Assembly: GCF_947242115.1 (NCBI RefSeq)
Contig: NC_074721.1
Span: 1,292,501-1,356,500 of the forward strand
DNA: 64,000 nucleotides
Reading direction: 5' to 3'
DNA from: Biomphalaria glabrata
Taxonomy: Eukaryota > Mollusca > Gastropoda > Planorbidae
Every line of letters starts with the position of its first letter. The first letter of the stretch is position 1. Of the stretch, positions 45,102 through 54,797 are shown piece by piece. The position numbers and the translations under genes were made by a program. The notes below the pieces were generated by a model, which was not told the origin of the DNA, did not search any database, and saw nothing but the letters and a program-made list of their open reading frames with translations.

Positions 45102-45869
45102 GACAAAAGATGCTGAAAAGAAATGAAAGATAAACAAGACGAAGAAGAAAGGAAACAGAGAGAAGAGGAGGACAAAAAAGAGAAAGGATGAAGAGGAAGC
45201 TAACAAAAAGGATGATAAAGATGAAGAAGCTGAAGATGATGGTAATGATGAGGCTGATGAAGCTGAAAGTAACACAAAAGTAACACCCAAAACAGAGTTG
45301 TAGGCAGCATTTGTGATAGGTTGTTTTATCATTTTCATTTGTTCAGTTGTAGTATCATAATGTTCACATTTGTTATGACCATCTATAGTGTGCTGTTTTA
45401 ATGGCATGAGTGCTTATTTAACAATGTTGGATCAAAAAAAAGCTGTGTGAAAAAGTGGACCTCTCATTAGGTTAGCCATAATAAGCAGTGCTGCAATTGG
45501 TGTACAATAGAAACATGCTTTGGTTACATTTTACATATTTATTTTGTATTGTTAAAACAAATGCACTGCCAGTTATGGTCCAAATATTTGCTGTATTCCA
45601 TTTTTTTACATGCTGTTAGTCCTATATTTAATGTATGAAGTTGGCAGAGTTGAGTGAGTGTGTACTCTTACTGAAATGGAGATGCTGTGAATTTGTTCAA
45701 TTTTTTGAAACTGTTTCGTATTAGTGATGCTAGAGTGAATGACGGGTGACATGTTTGTACAGTGGTGAATGTTGATAGTGAATATGGGGGACTGATTGAT
45801 TACCAGATAAATTTATTTGGTATTAAATTTATTTCTTAAAAAAAAAAATTAAAAAAATAAAAATACGTA

Positions 45870-46108
45870 AGGTCGTATGTCTTGCTATTAATTAATATTT
45901 CTATTACAATTATTATATTTTTAGGTTAATCACTTTTCAATTGTTTATGATTTAATGCTTGTAAATTATGAGAACTTAAACACACAAAAAAAGAGGCATA
46001 TAAAGCCCAAAAAGGAGGCAAAGAAAACAGGCCTAAGGCCCAGAGATGATAAAGCTAAAATTGAATAGCGCAAATTCTGAGATCTCCTAAAGAAAAATAA
46101 TACAAGAC
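45870..46108 (+). mobile_element. LINE-E 3' end directly behind the retrocopy's poly(A)
   Basis: It matches the reverse complement of 15850-16130: attatatttttaggttaatc, acttttcaattgtttatgat, tttaatgcttgtaaattatg, gataaagctaaaattgaata, gcgcaaattctgag. Same orientation as the calreticulin copy. It is either an insertion in the A-tract or the 3' half of a template-switch chimera. Confidence 0.8.
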
Positions 46109-46612
46109 GTGATAATGATTGAATGATGTACATTTTTCTGTGTTTATTAACCCAGTTCTAAGTTCACTTTGTTTTACATTTAAAAACTGTATGTTGTCCT
46201 CAGTGTTGAGTATAACAATGTTAATGCAACACATTTTTTTCTAGGAAAAAAAAAAGCTGTAGTTCACTTTGGTCTCTCTAGAAAATAAATAAAAAAGTTG
46301 GCTTCCGGTGAAGCAGATATTGTGGAACATTCAATGATGACAACTGCGTCCTCAGAAGTCTTCGACACTTTGTTTTTGTTGTCCTTTGTGTTGTGTATAA
46401 GATATTGATGTCACTACAAAAATTACTGAATAACAAAAAATGATGATGAACTATATACACATATCTCGATGTCTTGGCCTGCCCGACGGTCTGGACGTGG
46501 ATTGTAAGGGAAATTATAATATGTAAAATGGTTCCGCAAGGTTGTCTTTGCCGGAAGTGGTAATGGATGTAAGCAATCCACTACCTATAAAATGCTTCCT
46601 AATGGCATGCGT
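46109..46612. other. Intergenic, no gene seen
   Basis: No gene seen. The last 100 bases may belong to the unclassified repeat that follows. Confidence 0.35.
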
Positions 46613-47110
46613 CTCAAATAGCCTCTGACAACCAGTCCTGGACTTCACTTGTGGCTCAGATATTGAGTCCGGCGGAACTGTTCTCACTAACAGGAGAAGG
46701 GGCAAAGGCGAGTAACTGGCGCCTTAACCAGTAAGCTTTGGGCAGGACAGGTTCGTATGCCTTGTCTGGCTACCCACCTAGGAGAAGGAAAACTCTGAAT
46801 TCAAACCTCTGTTGCCTTGCAGCTATACCCAATCATGGGAAAGGCTTCGGGAGTCAACCCTGAGAAAAAATCAGTAGCTGGCGACCCTAAGTTCAGTTCG
46901 CAGCACCCAGTGCTACACTCTGGCAGAACTAGCGACGCCGCTGACCCCAAGCAGTATCGGCACTGCCGTTCCTTTGGATACATCAGCTGCGTGGAGAGGG
47001 GGGAACTGATGTGTGGGCGACATCGTTCCGACCACAGCTAACGCCCAGGCATTCATCTTATCGAGATGATCCATAGTCGCTTCGCGACTGAAGGAGGCCA
47101 TAGAATCCGT
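46613..47110. repeat. Unclassified interspersed repeat, long copy
   Basis: The first 125 bases match 20694-20822. The remainder is GC-richer than its surroundings and contains a short frame in each direction (46817-47041 +, 46801-46983 -) without recognised motifs, and a small palindrome atagtcgcttcgcgactgaa near 47080. It could be an untranslated part of a larger transposon. Confidence 0.55.
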
Positions 47111-47394
47111 AAAAAAAAAATCTTAGCTTTATTCAGTAATACGCTTCAACTTTATACGTAACGCAAAGACAACAGAATCCCAGAAGGCTTCCGAGGGCAC
47201 AGGAAATCATGCTGACTCTATGCTGTTTTAACATCTACTTCACCGGAGACAATTATTTTGTCTAGCATCAAAGTTGTTGAGACTGTTTATTGAAGAAGAA
47301 GAGTCATAAGGAAGTAATTTTTAATTTGTTTCATTGATTCGTGTGTTGTTAACAACTATGAATAATTGTGCAATAACAAAGAAAAAATTAACTA

Positions 47395-48400
47395 GATTTT
47401 CAAACATTACACCCGGACTAAACTACAAAAACCAACCATCAAAACACATTTACTAAATAACACCTTAACAAAAGAATCAAATCCACTGGAGCTCAAAGTT
47501 GGCACGCTTGAAACAATTGAAAGCTATCAAAAAAAAACAGCTATCCATATATATACAGACGGATCGGCTTTCAAAGCCACCATAAATGCTGGTCTTGGTG
47601 CCTTCCTGGTCTTCCCTAAAAATAAACACTTTGAGATAAGCGCACCCTGTGGCGATTACTGCTCAAACTTCCAAGCCGAAATTGAGGCAATTACCATAGC
47701 ACTCCAGACAGTGGAAAACAAATTATATGAAGGAGTGCAACCACCATCAGATATTGTTGTCTTTACAGACTCCCAATCTACTCTGCAAGCACTTAACAGC
47801 AGCACCTCAAACAGCCCAAGAGAGTTGAAAACACTAATTGTGATAATAAATCAGATGATATCAAAATCAAATATCAATATCACACTACAGTGGATCCCTG
47901 GACACATTGACATCATGGGAAATGAAAAGGCAGATAAGCTATCAAAGGCAGGTTCATCTATGGAACAACCAGATAGACCTGTTAACTACCTCACCCTAAG
48001 GTCAATGTTAGTCAACAATCACAAAGAGGAGTGGCTCAACCAATGGGCATCAGGAAACACAGGCAGAGCCATGTACAAAGAAATGACTACGCCTAACAAA
48101 CTGGACAGTATTAACTTCCTCCCCCGCAAAGAACAATCTACAATTTTCCAACTAAGAACAGGACACACCACTATTAAATTACCACCTGAACAAAATAAAC
48201 TCCACACAACTCCCCATTTGCAGACACTGCGCCCACCCCTTTGAAACAGTAAACCATATCCTCTTTGAATGCCCCTCCCTAATCCACCTTAGGCAAACCC
48301 TACTTCCATTACAGCCCAACAAAACCAACGGCAGTGTTGAACAACTGAAGAAAACAGCACACTTTTTTTCCTTGGCACAGTCTGCAAAAGAGCTCACATC
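47395..48400 (+). mobile_element. LINE-F (I-clade, nimbus-like) RNase H domain and 3' tail
   Basis: The + strand encodes an RNase H fold: IYTDGSAFKATINAGLGAFL (first Asp of the active site), NFQAEIEAITIAL (Glu), VVFTDSQSTLQAL (Asp), LQWIPGHIDIMGNEKADKLS (last His/Asp region). It continues to FLPRKEQSTIFQLRTGH, and, after a frameshift near 48185, a knuckle CRHCAHPFETVNHILFECP. RNase H downstream of RT marks I-clade LINEs; nimbus of Biomphalaria is a known example. The RT is absent: 5'-truncated. A frameshift is also needed at about 47700 to 47711 only for choice of start, as the domain itself reads through. Confidence 0.85.
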
Positions 48401-48402
48401 TC

Positions 48403-48488
48403 AGGGGAGCGGGCAGGGTTTGAACCCTCAACCGTCGATAAATCCGAACGACAGTCCAGCGCGCAAACCGCACGACCAGGCAGCCATC
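48403..48488 (-). repeat. SINE-2 head without its 3' half
   Basis: The minus strand has ggatggctgcctggtcgtgc through gggttcaaaccctgcccgct and stops at the junction with LINE-F. The 3' half is missing, which is unusual for retroposition and implies a later deletion or recombination at 48400. Confidence 0.8.
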
Positions 48489-49255
48489 CTATATATTGAA
48501 TATATATTGAATTTGGTGGACTAGATAACTGATAAGGTTAAGAGTATCTTCGTCTGTTTTTTTGGTTTTAATTTGTGTCTCTATGAAGCCCCAGGACAAG
48601 CATTCTCCAATGGATTCTGTAAGAATCACTGCAGGCTACAGAATAGAAATAAAATACGTTAAATATTAAAGTCCAAACTTTTCTTTTTTAACAGAATTTT
48701 AAATACAGAGCTTTCTAAACATTTCTAAACAGGCTGCTTCCAAACATTTAAAATAATTCTAATTTCAATAAATTACTAAAGGCAATCTGTAACTAATATT
48801 CATTTCTGATCAAGAAAATAAGCCAAGTGAAGATAACTTGTAACTTTCTTGAATATTATATAAGTTATTCCCCTTCGCTAAGCATCGAGATTATCTTCTA
48901 TGTTCCCTTTTATAAATCAATGTTTAGTTGTTTGAAATATTTGGCCCCAAATACTCAATGAGTTTACTTTTGTCATGTGGCCTAAGGCTTCTTGCACACT
49001 AGGCGGTTCGACACTGTGGAGAAAATGAATAATTTTTTTAGACCTAAAATAAAATATATCTCTCTTATTTGGAAACCGAGTTATCACGTTTATTTGAGTT
49101 AAATTTCATATTGTTTTGTGTTTGCATAGAGCCAGGTAGAGAGATGTAGATAGTATTCTATAAATAATTTCACTTGAATTGTAAGAATTTGTAAATTATT
49201 TTGTTAATTACATAATGAACTAGTTAAAACAAGTTTCTGAACAAACTGCAATGAG
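48489..49255. other. Intergenic, no gene seen
   Basis: AT-rich. Nothing recognised. Confidence 0.4.
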
Positions 49256-49480
49256 TAGTTGATACTCTGGACTAGATTCCAGTATGTAGTCCTATAGCTT
49301 TGCAAGAGATTTCCTTATCTAGATTCGAGCAGTTAGTCCTATGACTAAGTATGTAACTTCCTAGAGTAGATTTGAGTATGTAGTCTTGTGACTTAGTAGG
49401 TAACTTTAGGCAAAAGACAGAGAAGAATGGAGGAACACGGTCGACAGATCATGTGTGTTACCCCACGGTCGATTGTTGAT
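49256..49480. repeat. Degenerate forerunners of the 41-bp array plus LINE-D scrap
   Basis: gactagattccagtatgtag (49269), agattcgagcagttagtcc (49319) and gatttgagtatgtagtcttg (49368) are dispersed relatives of the 41-bp unit found at 50004-51664. 49404-49470 (aaaagacagagaagaatgga, ggtcgacagatcatgtgtgt) is a LINE-D 3' remnant. Confidence 0.65.
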
Positions 49481-49507
49481 TTCAACAAAATAATTTTTAA
49501 AAACATT

Positions 49508-49597
49508 TCTGAAGGAATTTAAGTAATTGGTCCACATGCATGACTAGATGCACTGCGCATAGGACGTAATCATCTTCTTTTTTGAAGTAACGTCTGA
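49508..49597 (+). mobile_element. LINE-A 3'-terminal fragment
   Basis: ctgaaggaatttaagtaatt through catgcatgactagatgca, aggacgtaatcatcttcttt and gaagtaacgtctga. It joins directly to SINE-2 at 49599. Confidence 0.75.
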
Positions 49598-49598
49598 A

Positions 49599-49965
49599 TT
49601 GCTGCATGGTCGTGAGTTAGCGCGCTGGACGTCGTCTCGATGATCCCGGGTACATACCCTGCCCGCTGCCAATCCCCGTCGTCCTGCTGGAGCTTTGGGC
49701 TAGGAAATAAAGGCACATTCCTCATCCCATATGCTAGGACAAATTAGTACAAATACTCCTTCTTCCCTAGTGCTATTAGAGCATGGAATGGGTTGCCTGA
49801 GCTAGCCAGGAAAACCAGTGACTTGGCGGGGTTTAGGTCATTTGTTAATATGCATGACTAAACGTTGACGCGTAGGACGTAATCATCTTCTCTTTTGAAG
49901 TAACGTCTGTATTAAATAAGATAAGATGTAGATTATCTTCAACTCCTAAAGAACATCCGAAACAT
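49599..49965 (+). repeat. SINE-2 interrupted by a LINE-A copy
   Basis: 49599-49710 is the SINE-2 head and middle (gctgcatggtcgtg; cgggtacataccctgcccgc; gctttgggctaggaaataa). 49928-49965 resumes with gattatcttcaactcctaaa and gaacatccgaaacatg. The intervening bases are LINE-A. Confidence 0.82.
49711..49927 (+). mobile_element. LINE-A 3' end nested in SINE-2
   Basis: aggcacattcctcatcccat to the ggaatgggttgcctgagcta block and the ataagataagat tail. It is near-consensus. No target duplication is evident; the SINE simply resumes. Confidence 0.82.
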
Positions 49966-50003
49966 GTTGACAAATGTTATACTTGTTTAAAGTACTTAAC
50001 CTG

Positions 50004-51664
50004 TAAGACTAGATTCGAGTATGTAGTCCTGTGTTGGTAATTGTTCAGACTAGATTCGAGTATGTAGTTCTGTGTTTGTAATTGTTCAGACTAGATTCGA
50101 GTATGTAGTTCTGTGTTTGTAATTGTTCAGACTAGATTCGAGTATGTAGTTCTGTGTTTGTAATTGTTCAGACTAGATTCGAGTATGTAGTTCTGTGTTG
50201 GTAATTGTTCAGACTAGATTCGAGTATGTAGTCCTGTGTTGGTAATTGTTCAGACTAGATTCGAGTATGTAGTCCTGTGTTGGTAATTATTCAGACTAGA
50301 TTCAAATATGTAGTCCTGTGTTGGTAATTGTTCAGACTAGATTCAAGTATGTAGTCCTGTGTTGGTAATTGTTCAGACTAGATTCGAGTATGTAGTCCTG
50401 TGTTGGTAATTGTTCAGACTAGATTCAAATATGTAGTCCTGTGTTGGTAATTGTTCAGACTAGATTCAAGTATGTAGTCCTGTGTTGGTAATTGTTCAGA
50501 CTAGATTCGAGTATGTAGTTCTGTGTTTGTAATTGTTCAGACTAGATTCGAGTATGTAGTTCTGTGTTGGTAATTGTTCAGACTAGATTCGAGTATGTAG
50601 TCCTGTGTTTGTAATTGTTCAGACTAGATTCGAGTATGTAGTTCTGTGTTGGTAATTGTTCAGACTAGATTCGAGTATGTAGTTCTGTGTTGGTAATTGT
50701 TCAGACTAGATTCGAGTATGTAGTTCTGTGTTTGTAATTGTTCAGACTAGATTCGAGTATGTAGTTCTGTGTTGGTAATTGTTCAGACTAGATTCGAGTA
50801 TGTAGTTCTGTGTTGGTAATTATTCAGACTAGATTCGAGTATGTAGTTCTGTGTTTGTAATTGTTCAGACTAGATTCGAGTATGTAGTTCTGTGTTGGTA
50901 ATTGTTCAGACTAGATTCGAGTATGTAGTTCTGTGTTTGTAATTGTTCAGACTAGATTCGAGTATGTAGTTCTGTGTTGGTAATTGTTCAGACTAGATTC
51001 GAGTATGTAGTTCTGTGTTGGTAATTATTCAGACTAGATTCGAGTATGTAGTTCTGTGTTTGTAATTGTTCAGACTAGATTCGAGTATGTAGTTCTGTGT
51101 TGGTAATTGTTCAGACTAGATTCGAGTATGTAGTTCTGTGTTGGTAATTGTTCAGACTAGATTCGAATATGTAGTCCTGTGTTGGTAATTGTTCAGACTA
51201 GATTCGAGTATGTAGTTCTGTGTTGGTAATTGTTCAGATTAGATTCGAATATGTAATCCTGTGTTGGTAATTGTTCAGACTAGATTCGAGTATGTAGTTC
51301 TGTGTTGGTAATTGTTCAGACTAGATTCGAATATGTAATCCTGTGTTGGTAATTGTTCAGACTAGATTCGAGTATGTAGTTCTGTGTTGGTAATTGTTCA
51401 GACTAGATTCGAATATGTAGTTCTGTGTTTGTAATTGTTCAGACTAGATTCGAGTATGTAGTTCTGTGTTTGTAATTGTTCAGACTTGATTCGAGTATGT
51501 AGTTCTGTGTTGGTAATTGTTCAGACTAGATTCGAATATGTAATCCTGTGTTGGTAATTGTTCAGACTAGATTCGAGTATGTAGTTCTGTGTTGGTAATT
51601 GTTCAGACTAGATTCGAATATGTAATCCTGTGTTGGTAATTGTTCAGACTAGATTCGAGTATGG
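50004..51664. repeat. 41-bp tandem array
   Basis: About 40 copies of gactagattcgagtatgtag plus ttctgtgttggtaattgttca. Recurrent variants (ttgg/ttTg; tagtcc/tagttc; gaatatgtaatcc) alternate in runs, for example the gaatatgtaatcctgtg and gagtatgtagttctgtg pair repeating at 51245-51640, indicating a higher-order unit of 82 bp in the right part. Confidence 0.96.
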
Positions 51665-51894
51665 AGTTGGAGTCATGATTAAGTATGTATCGTCCTAGGC
51701 TTAAGTCTACTAACATTGACTATAAACTGAGGCTATTTTTTTTGTGAGCTTAGTACCCACACACAAAAAAATAGCTATCTACTTGATTTAAACGTTAAGG
51801 ACTATTATTGATTTAATTGACAGATGTGCCAGCACTTACGGGAATGTGTTAATTGTGATGCGTTTTTTTTAAAGGGGGTTAGGGCAGCGGTTCT

Positions 51895-52070
51895 CCACCT
51901 TTTAAGCTCGACGACCCCCTTTTTACAATCCCCACTCTTCGGCGATCCCCATCCACACAGCAATAGAAGAATAGACAAAAACAATCCATATTTTCGATGG
52001 TCTTAGGCGACCCCTGGCAAATAGTCCATCGACCCCTAAGGGGGTCGCGACCCACAGGTTGAGAACCCCA
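51895..52070. mobile_element. hAT-like MITE, gcggttctcaacc family
   Basis: Begins cagcggttctccacctttt and ends caggttgagaacccca. Flanks ggttaggg (51887-51894) and ggtttaggg (52071-52079) match apart from one inserted t. Confidence 0.82.
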
Positions 52071-52106
52071 GGTTTAGGGTATGCCGCTGTGTTGGTCAAA
52101 CTGTTC

Positions 52107-52133
52107 GTTGTGTGTGTGTGTGTGTGTGTGTGT
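52107..52133. repeat. (GT)n microsatellite
   Basis: Uninterrupted GT run. Confidence 0.95.
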
Positions 52134-52489
52134 GCGATTACTGTCTTCATTCAAAAAAAGTTCGAGGATACATTTTGCGTTTAGTATGTGAGTGAGGTGA
52201 TGTATCTGTGCGTGCGACAGATTAGGTCAAAGGTCAAACACAGTAATTGGCACATTAGCAGAGGTCATCTGGATCAAGATGAAATACACGCTATTGACAC
52301 ACATAGTAAGTAAAATATGTAATATGTTCTACACCATACAAACATCAGACATAACTTTACCAAAACATATATATATATATATCCATATATATAGACACAA
52401 ACACATCAATATATACATAGATATATGCATAATTCTTAGTATATCAGATCAGATGTATAGTATAAATAATACAATAATATGCTAATATA

Positions 52490-52577
52490 TGGTTAATATG
52501 CGTGACTGAATGCATGACGCGTAGGACGTAATCATCTTCTTTTTTGAAGTAACGTCTGTATTATATAAGATAAGATA
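52490..52577 (+). mobile_element. LINE-A 3'-terminal fragment
   Basis: ggttaatatgcgtgactgaa, tgcatgacgcgtaggacgta, ttttgaagtaacgtctgtat and tataagataagataat. It contains only the stop region and tail. Confidence 0.8.
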
Positions 52578-52710
52578 ATACAAGGCCAAAACATTTTCAA
52601 AGGACTTTATCGCAATGCATGTTTTATAAAGAACTTAGACATGACATTTGTGTTATGAATGTTAAATTAGTCCCTAATGTTAAATATATTTGTAAAGTTG
52701 AAAGTTATTC

Positions 52711-52848
52711 ACTCTGGACTGACGTTCGGTGGACCCGGGGTTCGAACCCTGCCCTCACCCATTCCCCGTCATCATGATGGAGGTTTGGGCTAGAATGTTA
52801 TTATCTTCAGAATCCGAAGGAACATCCGAAACATGTCAAACAAATGTG
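52711..52848 (+). repeat. SINE-2 copy, diverged head
   Basis: ctggactgacgttcggtgga, B-box gggttcgaaccctgccctca, ggaggtttgggctagaatgt, gaaggaacatccgaaacatg. Confidence 0.72.
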
Positions 52849-52995
52849 GTTTAATAATAAAGGTTAATTGTCTAATATCAAAATGTAATTGAAAATATGT
52901 ATGCAGTGTTAAATTAGTATTTAATACTAAATACGTGTTGCGTTTAATGTATGTTAAATGTGTTAAATTATATCAGATTGGACGCTGAATCTTAA

Positions 52996-53009
52996 ACTCT
53001 TTCTTATAG
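52996..53009 (+). promoter_or_regulatory. Splice acceptor of protease exon 2
   Basis: actctttcttatag, AG at 53008-53009, followed by CTT in phase 0. The TAG is an in-frame stop upstream, so the reading frame cannot extend into the intron. This mirrors the first protease exon. Confidence 0.6.
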
Positions 53010-53966
53010 CTTACAGCCCTATCAACATTGGCGCAGATCAGGTCGTGTCAGGGTGCGTGTGAAAGGGACAGTTCAATTCTCATCAAGAGACCTCTGGTAG
53101 ACCTTGACAGTTACAGAAAGATTTACCTCAGGCTACGCTCACCAATAAAACGTGGCCGCCTCTGGAAGGAAACTGCGGTACCCAAATCACCGGAAAGCAT
53201 GAGCATTTTTGACGAGCAGTGCGGGGTCCCCAAGATTGACACGTCAGTGACCATTTTAAACGGAAGCAACGCCCCTGAAGGGTCGTGGCCATGGCAGGTG
53301 CTAATCAGAGGCGAGCAGAAGCTGTGCAGCGGCGTCCTCATCTCAGACAGGTGGGTGCTGACGGCGGCGCACTGTATCAACAAAACAGAAAATATTGTTA
53401 TGGGGCTTACAGATCTGGATACGTGGAGGCTGGGCACCCAGTATAGGTCAGCCGCCATTGAGGCGATTCATAGAAATTTCCATCCAATCTTAAAAGAGGG
53501 CGACATCGGGCTGATTATGCTAAACAAGCCGGTGGCTTTTAACGACTATATCCGGCCTATTTGTATTCTGAAGTCGAGCCCCTGGGACTTTATCTACCCG
53601 GAAGTCTGCTACGTCACAGGCTGGGGGGTCCACATCCTCGGCGAGAAAAAAATACACAGTAAAATGCAGCAGCTGAAGGTCCAGATCATGCCCCATTCCA
53701 GCTGCAGGCTGCTGTGGAGCCTGAGAGGCATCGTCATCCACTCGGGGCATGTCTGCCTGGAATTTAACTCCACAGCGCACTTGGCCGGGGCCTGCAGCGG
53801 GGACTCTGGGGGCCCCCTGAGCTGCAAGATCCAGGGGAAGTATTACTTGCTGGGCCTCGCTAGCTTCGTGGAAAAAGGTTGTTTGCGGAGCTTCACGCCT
53901 GACGTGTACACGCGCGTGTCTGACTATTTGGAGTGGATTAAAGAAACTATTACAAAGCACAGCTGA
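53010..53966 (+). CDS. S1-family serine protease, terminal exon (paralogue)
   Basis: Paralogue of 39882-40886 on the same strand. The exon gives about 318 residues: a basic linker (SCQGACERDSS; KRGRLWKET), CGVPK, new N-terminus ILNGSNAPEGSWPW (codon 53253), catalytic His in LTAAHC (53370), Asp in GDIGLIML (53502), CYVTGWG, Ser in ACSGDSGGPLSC (53805), PDVYTRVSDYLEWIKETI. All three catalytic residues are in place. The residue before ILNG is Thr, not Arg/Lys, so trypsin-like activation is not predicted, and the pocket position six before Ser is Gly, unlike trypsin (Asp). The open frame could start at several internal codons but no good signal peptide is present, so upstream exons are expected. 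The sequence is GC-rich towards the 3' end, in contrast to its flanks, consistent with selection on coding sequence. Probably secreted; role (digestive, immune or reproductive) unknown. Confidence 0.87.
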   Translation, partial: LTALSTLAQIRSCQGACERDSSILIKRPLVDLDSYRKIYLRLRSPIKRGRLWKETAVPKSPESMSIFDEQCGVPKIDTSVTILNGSNAPEGSWPWQVLIRGEQKLCSGVLISDRWVLTAAHCINKTENIVMGLTDLDTWRLGTQYRSAAIEAIHRNFHPILKEGDIGLIMLNKPVAFNDYIRPICILKSSPWDFIYPEVCYVTGWGVHILGEKKIHSKMQQLKVQIMPHSSCRLLWSLRGIVIHSGHVCLEFNSTAHLAGACSGDSGGPLSCKIQGKYYLLGLASFVEKGCLRSFTPDVYTRVSDYLEWIKETITKHS

Positions 53967-54033
53967 CATTTCATAAGATCAAGCAATTACTAATTATTGC
54001 TTTGATTCACATCTTAGTCATCAGTGTATCTTT

Positions 54034-54039
54034 AATAAA
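54034..54039 (+). terminator. Polyadenylation signal of protease 2
   Basis: Canonical aataaa 68 bases after the stop codon, with a T-rich stretch upstream. Confidence 0.65.
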
Positions 54040-54084
54040 GAAATGCCCTTGTACCTTCGCGAATTGATCACTCCACATGTCCCT

Positions 54085-54372
54085 CACAGAACATTGCGCT
54101 CATTGCTTTTAGTGGTGCCACGTTTATCCCTCAAAAGCTACGGTCTGCGGGCTTTTTCAGTGCACTGACCAAAGGTTTGGAACTCACTCCCTAGACAAAC
54201 AACATGCTACACTACTTTTTAAGAAAAAGATTGTAAGACCTGTTTAACACTTGTTTAGATTAGTTTTGTCATTTTAGCTCTCGTATTTATGTGTTATGTT
54301 ACCACAGCGCCTTGAGCCTACATTTTGTTTGTTAATAGCGCTCTGTAAAATTAAATTATTATTATTATTACT
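54085..54372 (+). mobile_element. LINE 3' end (CR1/L2-type)
   Basis: The + strand contains ..KGWNSLP-like and KKIVRPV remnants (acactactttttaagaaaaa), then cagcgccttgagcc, a phrase encoding the usual RLEP end, tagcgctctgtaaaattaaa and an (ATT)n tail. Frames are broken. It lies immediately 3' of the protease 2 gene. Confidence 0.6.
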
Positions 54373-54536
54373 ATGATTTCAGATAAAGCTGTAACAATTA
54401 CTGAATATTATAGAACTCGGGGATTATGTGTTATTAGTATAGATTTAGAATTAGGCTTTAAGGCACATCGGCTCAGTGTAGGCCGTGCCGTGCCCCGTAT
54501 TGATGATTTGTGGGCATTTGTGGGCATATGTGGGCA

Positions 54537-54797
54537 TATGAACCATAATTTACAAATAGAAAAACAAAACCTAATGAAATTTTCAGAAAGCCACAAAGAT
54601 AGAGACACATTTCTTATTCCAAACGCTAGAACAAATTCGTACAAGCTGCTTCTTCTTCCCTAGCGTCATTAATGAATGAAATGTGTTGCCTCAATCAGCC
54701 CTTTAGCAAAGTTTAAGTCATTGATTAACATGCATGATTAGATGGACACATGAAATGCGTAGGACGTAATTATCATATTTTTTAAAGTATCGTCTGT
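54537..54797 (+). mobile_element. LINE-A fragment
   Basis: The + strand reads MNHNLQIEKQNLMKFSESHK then DRDTFLIPNARTNSYKLLLL, followed by a degraded WN-LP region and cgtaggacgtaattatc. It starts at the same element position as 13906, which may be chance. Its 3' tail is cut by the LTR-like element that follows. Confidence 0.7.

Larger units (their letters stand above)
42127..45863 (+). pseudogene. CALR: Processed pseudogene (retrocopy) of calreticulin
   Basis: Calreticulin is the lectin chaperone and Ca2+ buffer of the ER lumen. The copy is intronless and runs in order from the end of a signal peptide (GFAFA before DPAVYFKEEFDDGWQ, 42152) through the N-domain (SEDARFYG; GKTLVIQFTVK; CGGGYVKLFPSSLDQKD; YNIMFGPDICGPGTKKVH), the IDNEKVESGELEAD junction, the P-domain ([22 protein letters not shown]), the C-domain (FGAIGLDLWQVKSGTIFDNF; acidic tail), a 530-base 3' UTR and a poly(A) at 45838-45863. 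Disabling changes: stop in the signal region, SINE-2 at 42330, TAG after VKQE region (about 42580), TAG after DIRC (about 42766), Trp to TAG at 44200, TAA in the P-domain (44518), frameshift after DAEKK (45126). It ends PKTEL where KDEL/HDEL is usual. It also carries three tandem expansions, listed separately. It cannot make calreticulin. Confidence 0.93.
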
